64,000 nt of DNA from Ailurus styani (lineage: Eukaryota; Chordata; Mammalia; Carnivora; Ailuridae): assembly GCA_002007465.1 (NCBI GenBank), contig LNAC01000759.1:578260-642259 (forward strand), written 5' to 3'. Positions 56,374 through 64,000 of the stretch are shown here, piece by piece. Within the stretch, counting starts at the first letter, position 1, and each line of letters opens with the position of its first letter. Below the pieces are notes generated by a model that did no database searches, was not told the DNA's origin, and saw only the letters and a list, made by a program, of their open reading frames with translations. The position numbers and the translations under genes are program-made.

Positions 56374-56561
56374 GGGGTGCCTGGGTGGCTCAGTTGGTTA
56401 AATGTTCAATTCTTGATTTTTGTTCAGGTAATGATCTCAGGGTTGTGGGATAGAGCTCCGTGTCAGACTCCATGCTCAGTGCAAATTCTGCTTGTCCCTC
56501 TCTCTCTCTGCCAACCACCCCCATAAATAAATAAATAAAATCTTTAAAAAAGAAAAAAAGA
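56374..56561 (+). mobile_element. CAN SINE, older, first of a tandem pair
   Basis: The sense copy has an older head ('ctgggtggctcagttggtta'), 'aggtaatgatctcagggttg', a CT block and '(ataa)n', then an A/G-rich tail into which the next SINE inserted. The outer flanks 'aaatagaagataca' (56360-56373) and 'aaataggggataca' (56768-56781) are its split target duplication. Confidence 0.88.
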
Positions 56562-56767
56562 GGGCGCCTGGGTGGCTCAGTGGGTTAAGGCCTCTGCTTT
56601 CGGCTCAGGTCATGATCTCAGGGTCCTGGGATCGAGGCCCGCATCGGGCTCTCTGCTCGGCAGGGAGCCTGCTTCCCCCGCTCTCTCTCTGCCTGCCTCT
56701 CTGCCTCCTTGTGATCTCTCTCCCTCTGTGAAATAAATAAAAATTAAAAAAAAAAAAAAGAAAAAAG
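56562..56767 (+). mobile_element. CAN SINE, younger, inserted in the tail of the first
   Basis: The head 'gggcgcctgggtggctcagt' with 'gggatcgaggcccgcatcgg' and retained CpGs marks it as younger. The A/G repeats on both sides ('aaagaaaaaaag' and 'aaaagaaaaaagaaa') serve as its target duplication. Together the pair forms a head-to-tail SINE array. Confidence 0.92.
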
Positions 56768-56781
56768 AAATAGGGGATACA

Positions 56782-57824
56782 TTGGAAAAATTAGCAGTAA
56801 CACAAGAAGCTATTAGAAGTTATGTAGTAAACCTCTGGGACAGTATCAGAAATAAAAACAATAAGCAACCCAACATAGATTTCTAATCATTGTGAATTTT
56901 GTAAAGAAAATTTAATATAAAAATATAGGGTGGCTTTAATATCACATATTTTTAAGCTACATTTGCTAATGAAATTCAACAAGATCCCTATATTTTGTGT
57001 GCTTTGCTAGTTTAATATTATTTGCCTGATGCCTCTTAAAAGAGATCCAAGTCTACTTTCATATATATATGCAATTGTTTCGTAGTTTCGCATAAACTAC
57101 AGCACTGCTCTGAAATCTTGCCTATCTAGATGATTGTGTGTGGGTGAGTGTGTACATGTGGGTGGCTGGGCAACACTTTCAGCATTTTCAACATAAACAT
57201 TTCCCAAAAGAATTAAGTTCAAGTATGCATAAGTAATTAATAATGTTGGCTCTTGATTAGAAATGTATGGCATCTTTTCCCATTTTGTGAAATACCATTG
57301 AACAACATGACTGATTGTTAATAAAGTCTTCCAATTTGACTTTGATGGGTAATATGAAGAAAAAAATCCCCCAGATGTGGAATTCTTTTCATAAAAACCT
57401 TATTACAATCCAGAAAGAGTGGTGAAAATAGTTTTTCTGTGTTTTTAAAGGCATATATTTCTGAATTCTAAGGAAAATATTCATAGATATTGTACTTTGG
57501 AGAACCCACTTCATTTAAAAAAATTCCATTTATAACTTTCCAGATAGCACACTACATGAAAAAGTTTAGGAAAATCTAATTTTTCTGAACTGAGATGGAG
57601 CATTGCTAGATAAACCCTTAAGCCCCTAGAATATGTTGCATGGAGGCAGGGCACATTGACACACACACACATACACACACACACATATTATTGCTTGTAG
57701 TAGTAGTGGTAGTGGTAATAGTAGGAAGGGTGGAGTTATGAATGAGAATTAGCTGTCTTTATTAGAAGTGAGATGTGGGTAAGAATTATAACAATATTGG
57801 AATACAATATTGGGTTCAAGGGAT
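56782..57824. other. AT-rich interval with a compound microsatellite
   Basis: 57661-57690 holds (AC)n with one AT break, followed by imperfect TAG/TGG triplets to about 57726. The rest is not recognised. Confidence 0.45.
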
Positions 57825-57839
57825 AGAGGAAAGGTTTTT

Positions 57840-58049
57840 TTTTAAGATTTATTTATTTATTTGGCAGAGAGAGAGAGAGAGAGAGAGCGATCACAAGTAG
57901 GCAGAGAGGCAGGCAGAGGGAGAGGGGGAAGCAGGCTCTCTGCTGAGCAGAGAGCCCGATGCAGGGTCGAGAGTTCGATCCTAGGACGCTGAGATCATGA
58001 CCTGAGCCGAAGGCAGAGGCTTAACTCACTGAGTCACCCAGGCACTCCA
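57840..58049 (-). mobile_element. CAN SINE
   Basis: This is a reverse copy with a (GA)n block and a small internal change near 57965 ('gggtcgagagttcgatccta'). Flanks 'agaggaaaggtttt' and 'agaggaaagttctt' form a diverged duplication (57825 and 58050). The variant body distinguishes it from the other copies. Confidence 0.9.
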
Positions 58050-58084
58050 AGAGGAAAGTTCTTAACTGGAAAGGTTTCTCCCCC

Positions 58085-58291
58085 TCTCCTCCCCAGCTTT
58101 ATTGAGATATAATTAACATGTAACATTGCATAAATTTAAGATGTACAAAGTGTTGATTTGATTTCATATACATATATTGCAAAATGATAAAATGATTATC
58201 ATCATAGCATTAGCTAACACCTCCATAATGTCATATAATTACCATTTCTTTTTATGGTGAAAACATTTAAGATCTACTCTGAGAGTGATTT
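58085..58291 (-). mobile_element. Old LINE-1 3' UTR fragment
   Basis: 'agctttattgagatataatt', 'aacatgtaacattgcataaa', 'gtgttgatttgatttcatat' and 'gaaaacatttaagatctact' are antisense landmarks of old L1M 3' ends. It ends at the next SINE. Confidence 0.82.
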
Positions 58292-58490
58292 TTTTTTTAA
58301 GATTTTATTTATCCATTTGACAGAGAGAGAGAGAGATCGAGCACACAAGCAGGGGGAGCAGCAGACGGAATGGGAGAAACAGGCTCTCCACTGAGCAGGG
58401 AGCCCAAACCGGGGCTTGATCTCAGGACCCTGGGATCATGACCTGAGCCAAAGGCAGAGGCTTAACCAACTGAGTCACCCAGGTGCCCCC
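58292..58490 (-). mobile_element. CAN SINE next to an old LINE-1 end
   Basis: This is a reverse copy with 'aaagattttatt'-type tail, a (GA) block and the head complement 'gtcacccaggtgcccc'. A perfect 13-bp duplication, 'ctgagagtgattt', lies at 58279-58291 and 58491-58503. Confidence 0.93.
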
Positions 58491-58503
58491 CTGAGAGTGA
58501 TTT

Positions 58504-59765
58504 CTTGAACCGTCATTTACTCATGAAGTAATTTTTACCATGTTTTTCCTTGATTCAGAATTCTTCTGGTATGCATTTAATCTTCATAAATATTTCTAAA
58601 TAAACTATACAAATTACAGTCTTACTGTTGTATTATTTGTAAGGAGTGGGTTAAAGTTATTCATCATGGAATAAAAAGTAATTCTCAGTGAAAGATGTGG
58701 GCAGGATTTTTTTAACCTAGTTGATAAGTCAACAATCTTCTTAGCATAATTTCCTACAAGTTTGTATCTTTTACATTGCGTAGATCTATAATTATACCCC
58801 TGAGATTAGGGGAGGTCATGGGAGAAGTGACTGGCTGCAGCTGAAATAGGCTTCAGTGTTAGTAATGCCAAATTTCTACAGCTTGTAGCTAATGAAGTTA
58901 CAGACTACAATCTGATTGACATAGATCCCTGTTTCCTTCCATTTTTTCCTACGGAATTTATAATTCCTTCAGCTAATATATGGAAAAATATCTGTTGACT
59001 ACATATATAGACATGCACAGGTATTACAATGGTTAATTTGGAATAGCTCATTTGCTTCTCAATTTATTTAGGTGTAATTAATATACATAAATCCTCTACA
59101 TGTGAAGAGTTACTAAACCAAAAAGATCTAGAAAAGGAAGACAGAATCAACTCCAGTTTTTCTCTGTGTGTGTGTTGTACACATAGACAACTCAATTCTG
59201 ATCAGTTGCTTTTTGCTTTGTGTGAAAGGAGCTATTATGATAGGTTATAAATAGTGGATGCCTAACTTGTACTTTAAGTTTTTATTGAACCAGAAGAAAA
59301 CTATTAATGTTTTTAAATTATTGGCAAGTATTGTCAAGGGATTTGGAATTTTTAAATATGAAGGAAGTCTTGAGGGAAAATTTAAACAACATTTATTTAA
59401 ACTATGGAATTACTTAGCTTAACAAAATTGTGAATAGGAAATTTTGTCCTTAGGAAAAAAACCTATTACCTGTATTCTCCCTTTAGAGCTTCCTGCTCGC
59501 CCTTTACCCATTTCAATGAAACAGTTCTTTCTTACTTCCTGGATAGCCACCATCATCAAAATCTGTACTCAATTTTACACTAAGGTGTGTCACACTCAAA
59601 ATGATATAAAGTTTACTTCTTTCCAGAGGGCGCTCCCATGTTAACAAGTGTAGCCAAACTCTTGTGGGTTTCTTCTACGAGCTGTAGAAAAAGTAAGAGT
59701 AGTTGAAGCCAGGAATTCTAAAAAACTGTCCATGGAACCTAATTAAGTCTTAAGCAATTTTCCTT
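58504..59765. other. AT-rich interval
   Basis: No gene, RNA or named repeat was recognised. A 66-codon + strand frame at 59444-59644 has no motif. Confidence 0.4.
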
Positions 59766-59794
59766 TTTTTTAAAGTTTTTATTTAAATTCTAAT

Positions 59795-59846
59795 TAGTTA
59801 ACATATAGCTTAATATAGCTTAGTTAACATATAACTTAGCATAGCT
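59795..59846. repeat. 26-bp tandem duplication in a LINE-1 3' UTR
   Basis: Units 59795-59820 and 59821-59846 both start 'tagttaacatata' and end 'atagct', with three differences. The other L1 3' ends in the window have a single copy at this place, so it arose in this element or a close relative. Confidence 0.88.
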
Positions 59847-60099
59847 AGAATTTAATGATTCATCATTTACATGTAACACCTAGTACTCATCACAAGTTAC
59901 CTCCTTGATACTTGTCACCCATTTAATCCATCCCCCCATCCAACCCACCTCCCATCCAGCAACCCTGTTTGTTCTCTATTCTCTATAGTTAAGAGTCTCA
60001 AAGTTTTGCCACCCTCTCTCTTTTTTTTCCTTTCCATACGTTCATCTGTTTTGTTTCTTAAATTCCGCACATGAATGAATTCATATGGTATTTGTCTTT

Positions 60100-62720
60100 C
60101 TCTGACTGATTTCACTTAGCATGATACATTCTAGCTCCATCCATGTCATTGCAAATGGCAAGATTTAGTTCTTGTTGATGACTGAGTAATATTACACTGT
60201 AGATATATACCACCTCTCAGTTATTCGTAAGTCGATGGACGTTTGGGCTCTTTCCATGATTTGGCTATTGTTGATAATTCTGCTATAAACATCACCATGA
60301 ATGGTAACCCTTGGAATCAGTATTTTTATATCCTTTGGGTGAACACCTAGTAGTGCAATTTCTGAGTCATAAGGTAGTTCTATTTTCAACTTTTTGAGGA
60401 AACTCCATACTGTTTTCCAGAATGGCTGCACCAATCTACATTCCCACCAACAGCATAAGAGAGTTTCCCTTTCTCCACATCCTTGCCAATATCTCTTGTT
60501 TCCTGTGTTGTTAATTTTTGACATTCTGACCAGTGTGAGGTGGTATCTCATTGTGGTTTTGATTTGTATTTCCCTGATGATGAGTGATGTGATGTTAAGA
60601 ATCTTTTCACATGTCTGTTAGCCATTTGTATGTCTTCTTTGGAAAAATGTCTATTCATATTTTCTGTCCATTTCCTAGTGTATATTTGGTTTTTGGGTGT
60701 TGATTTTGATAAATTCTTCATTGGATCTTGGATACTAACCCTTTATCAGATATGTCATTTGCCAATATCTTCTCCCATTCTGTAAGTTGCCTTTTAGTTT
60801 TATTGATTGTCTCCTTCACTGTGCAGAAGCTTTTCATCTTGATGAAGTCCCAATAGTTCATTTTTGCTTTTGTTTCCCTTGCCTCAGGAGACATATGTAG
60901 TAAGAAATTGCTACAGCTAAGGTCAAAGATTTTGTTGGCTCCTTGTCACAGTTAGGTATTTCATCCATTTTGAATTTATTTTTATGTATGGTGTGAGAAA
61001 GTGGTTCAGTTTCATTCTTTTACATATTGCTGTCCAGTTTTCCCAACACCATTTGTTGAAGGAATCTTTTTTTTTTTCCCATCAGATATTCTTTCCTGCT
61101 TTGTCAAAGATGAGTTGACCATATAGCTGTGGTTACATTTCTGGGTTTCCATTTCTGTTCCACTGATCTATGTGTCTGTTTTTGTGCCAGTACCATACTG
61201 TCTTAATGACTACAACTTTGTAATATAGCTTGAAGTCTGGAATCATAATGCCTCCAACCTTCACTTTTCTTTTTCAAGATTACTTTGGCTCTTAGGGGTC
61301 TTTTGTGGTTCCATACAAATTTTAGGATTATTTGTTCTATCTCTGTGAAAATGCTATTGATATTTTAATAGGGATTGCATTAAATGTGTAGATTGATTTG
61401 GGTAGAGTAGTGTTTTAACAATATTTGTTCTTCCAATCCATGAGCATGGAATGTTTTTCCATTTCATTGTGTTCTTTTTTATTTCTTTCATACGTGTTCT
61501 ATAGTTTTCAAAGTACAGATACTTTACCTCTTTGGTTAGGTTTATTCCTAGGTACCTTATGATATTTGGTGCAATTATGAATGGAAATGATTCCTTGATT
61601 TCTCTTTCTGCTGCTTCATTGTGGGTGTATAGAAATGCAACAGATTTCTATATGTTGATTTTGTATCCTGCGACTTTGCTGAATTCATGTATCAGTTCTA
61701 GCAATTTTTGAGGGGAGTCTTTCAGATTTTTTAGGTAGGGTATCCTGTCATCTGTGAAGAGTGGAAGTTTGAGTTCTTTGCCAGTTTGGATGTTTTTTTT
61801 CTTTTTGTTGTCTGACTGCTGAGGCTAAGACTTCCAGTACTATGTTAAATCACAGTAGTGAGAGTGGACATCCTTGTCTTGTTCCTGACCATAAAAGAAA
61901 ACCTCTCAGTTTTTCCCCACTGAGAATGATATTAGCTGTGAGTGTTTCATATATGGCCTTTATAGTGTTGAGGTACGTTCACTCTATCCCTCCTTTGTTG
62001 AGGGTTTTTATCTAGAATGGATGCTCTGGTTTGTCAAATGCTCTTTCTGCTTCTATTGAGAGGATCATATGGCTCTTTCTTGGCGGGGATGATCATAGAG
62101 TTCTTACCCTTTCTTTTATTAATATGGTATATCCCATTGATTTATTTGTGAATATTGAACCATCCTTGCAGCCCAGGAATAAATCCCACTTAATCGTGGT
62201 GAATTTGATATGCTACTATCTTGTTGAGAATTTTTGCATCCATGTTCATCAGGGATATTGGCCTGTAATTCTCCTTTTTAATGGGGTCTTTGGTTTTGCA
62301 ATCAAGGTAATGCTGGCCTCATAGAATGAATTTGGAAGTTTTCCTTCTATTTTTTTTTTTGGAACAGTTTCAGAATAGGTATTAATTCTTCTTAAAATGT
62401 TTGGTAGAATTCCCCTGGGAAGCCATCTGGCCTTGGGCTCTTGTTTGTTGGGAGATATTTTGATTACCGATTCAACTTCTTTGCTGATTATGGGTCTGCT
62501 CAAATTTTCTATTTCTTCTTGTTTCAGTTTGTTAGCATATATGTTTCTAGGAATTTATCCATTTATTCCAGGTTGCCTAATTTGTTGATATATAATTTTT
62601 CATAATATTGTCTTATAATTTGTGTTTCTGTGGTGTTGGTTGTGATCTCTCCTCTCTCATTCATGATCTTATTTATTTGCATCCTTTTTCTTTTTGATAA
62701 GTATGGGTAGGGGTTTGCCA
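60100..62720 (-). pseudogene. LINE-1 ORF2 remnant without endonuclease
   Basis: From its N-terminal side the remnant shows 'KRKRMQINKIMNERGEITTN' (62.7 kb), then 'NILRRINTYSE' and '[16 protein letters not shown]' (62.3-62.4 kb). RT core sequence follows in broken frames, then '[17 protein letters not shown]' and '[18 protein letters not shown]' (60.2-60.55 kb). The amino-terminal endonuclease of about 240 residues is missing, so it could not nick target DNA even without the stops. It is non-functional. Confidence 0.82.
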
Positions 62721-62825
62721 TTGTATTACCTGTAAAATCAGTGTTTCTGGATAATTTCACCATTCCTTTCTCATCTTTGTTGTTTTGGGTCTTTCTTTTC
62801 CATTCAGAGTCCCCTATAATATTTC

Positions 62826-63690
62826 TTAGAGAGCTGAATTAGTTGTCACAAACTCCTTTAGTTTTTGTTTGTCTGGGAAAGTCTTTATCTCTCCTTCTAT
62901 GAGTTCAAGACTGAATGACAGCCTTGCTGGATAAAGTATTCTTAGCTGCATATTTTTCCCATTCAGCATGTTGAATATATCATGCCAACTTCTTCTGCTT
63001 TGCCAACTTTCTGTGGAATGATCTGTTGCTAACCTTATTTGTCTTCCCTTGTAGGTTCTCTTTCCCTTAGTTGCTTTCAGGATTCTTTCCTTACCTCTGT
63101 ATTTTGCTGATTTTACTGATATGTCTTGGTGCTGGCCTGCTTTTGTTGGTTTTGATGGGAGTTCTTTGTACCTCTTGGATTTGGATATCTGTTTCCTTTC
63201 CCAGAATAGGGAAGTTATCAGGTATAATTTGCTCAAATAAATCTTCTTCTCCCTTTTGCCTCTCTCCTTCTTCCAGGACTCCTACAATACAAACGTTATG
63301 ACACTTTATGGAGTTGCTGACTTCCTAAGTCTGCATTTGTGATCCAGTATTTTTCTTTTCCTCTTCTTTTCAGCTTCATTATTTTCCATAATTTTATCTT
63401 CTATGTCAGTTATTTATTCCTCTGCTTCTTCCGTCCTTTTGGTTATTATTACATTCAGTAGGTTTTGCATCTTAGTAACAGCATTTTTTATTTTGGCCTG
63501 ACTACTTTGTCTTTTAGTTCTGTGGTAAGGGACTCTCTGGTGTCTTCTATGCTTTTCTTAAGCCCAGCTAGTATCCTTATGATTGTTGTTTTAAAGTCTG
63601 GTTCAGGCATATTACTTAAATCTGTTTTGATTAGATCCCTGGCTATGACCTCTTGTTCTTTCTTTTGGGGTAATTCTTCCATTTCGGCAT
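62826..63690 (-). pseudogene. LINE-1 ORF1 remnant
   Basis: The N-terminal coiled-coil part is readable at 63682-63488 ('ARDLIKTDLSNMPEPDFKTT', 'RILAGLKKSIEDTRE'). The C-terminal RNA-binding part is readable at 63236-62826 ('GKERILKATKGKRTYKGR', 'RRSWHDIFNMLNGKN', 'EGEIKTFPDKQKLKEFV'). Between them the frame is shifted and interrupted. ORF1 protein normally trimerises and coats L1 RNA; this copy cannot make a full product. Confidence 0.85.
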
Positions 63691-64000
63691 TTCATCTAGG
63701 TCTCTGTCTTCTGTGTGTTTATGAAAGCCAATTATGTTTCCTGTTACTAAGAATAATGGCTATATTAAGAAGAGGTCCTATACTGGTGAGGGCCTGGCTA
63801 TTTAGGGAGTGTTTCTGGTGTATGCTATATGTACTCTGCTGCTCTAGCACTCAGGTCAGTTGTCTGCAGTTTCTCCTTGCCTGCAGTGGAGAGTGTTTGG
63901 ACCTTGTCCAAAATGTGGTGAGTTTTAACTGGGTGTTTTGGTCTGCTTGTTAAAAAAGGCTAGATCCTATTTCCCCTACAGCTTAAGCTTTGCAGCATTC
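63691..64000 (-). mobile_element. LINE-1 5' UTR, partial
   Basis: GC-richer sequence upstream of the ORF1 start on the - strand, continuing out of the window. No monomer structure can be judged from 310 bp. Confidence 0.6.

Larger units (their letters stand above)
59766..64000 (-). mobile_element. Second long LINE-1, internally deleted, runs off the window
   Basis: The - strand order is 5' UTR (beyond 63690), ORF1 remnant (63690-62826), a truncated ORF2 (62720-60100) and a 3' UTR ending in a T-rich start at 59767. The reverse transcriptase and C-terminal parts are present. The ORF2 endonuclease and the ORF1-ORF2 spacer are absent, because ORF1 sequence begins only about 100 bp beyond the RT fingers. 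Both frames contain breaks. The true 5' end lies outside the window. Confidence 0.88.

Noticed and set aside
63465..63953. 162-codon + strand frame
   Set aside because: It is antisense to L1 ORF1 and its 5' UTR; the hydrophobic, cysteine-rich composition is a shadow of lysine- and glutamate-rich ORF1 codons.
1..64000. A new operon, phage, toxin-antitoxin or defence system
   Set aside because: The DNA is mammalian nuclear sequence with no prokaryotic gene organisation, ribosome binding sites or operons. Nothing supports such a system.

Overview
This is mammalian nuclear DNA from a carnivoran, with no intact protein-coding gene that I can recognise. The clearest sign is a set of 21 tRNA-derived CAN SINEs (SINEC). 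Each has the head 'gcctgggtggctcagtgg', a (CT)n/(GA)n segment, an AATAAA-type block and an A tail. The youngest copies carry a 'GTGGGTTAAAGCCTCTGC' head and a 'CTGCCTACTTGTAATCTC' segment. From memory of the subfamilies this suits Mustelidae (ferret, mink, marten, badger, otter) better than dog, cat or bear; the mustelid call is inference. Base composition is AT-rich, there is no CpG island, and the longest open frames are shadows of retrotransposons or simple repeats.

Layout. 1-5 kb: an L1 3' fragment, an MLT1-type LTR and a diffuse ancient repeat. 5-8 kb: a young 5'-truncated L1, a SINE, a 41-bp tandem duplication, a MER5A-type DNA transposon fossil and an MLT1-type LTR with a perfect 5-bp target duplication. 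13-15 kb: a decayed ERV-L-like pol remnant on the + strand. 15.7-23.6 kb: an almost full-length but dead L1 on the - strand, split by four later SINEs. 23.6-25.3 kb: an older L1 5' segment carrying an ERV LTR. 25-31 kb: mostly single-copy DNA with MIR fossils. 31.5-33.5 kb: two L1 3' fragments and a SINE. 35-38 kb: a possible processed-pseudogene block and an old L1. 39-48 kb: SINEs, MIR, L2, a MER20-like element, long (GT)n and homopyrimidine tracts, and a perfect 18-bp-arm hairpin. 49-59 kb: old L1 3' ends, an antisense ERV LTR with visible TATA and AATAAA signals, and more SINEs. 59.8-64 kb: a second long L1 on the - strand that has lost its endonuclease region and runs off the window.

All of the roughly dozen L1 segments that I could orient lie on the - strand. 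L1 is usually depleted in the sense orientation inside transcription units, so the window may be intronic, or next to a gene transcribed on the + strand. No exon of such a gene could be identified. I found no convincing new biological system. The findings worth checking are structural: nested insertion chronology, possibly recent SINE insertions, a tail-only retro-insertion, the hairpin, the H-DNA-prone tract, the L1 orientation bias, and one unexplained coding-like block at 35.1-35.8 kb.
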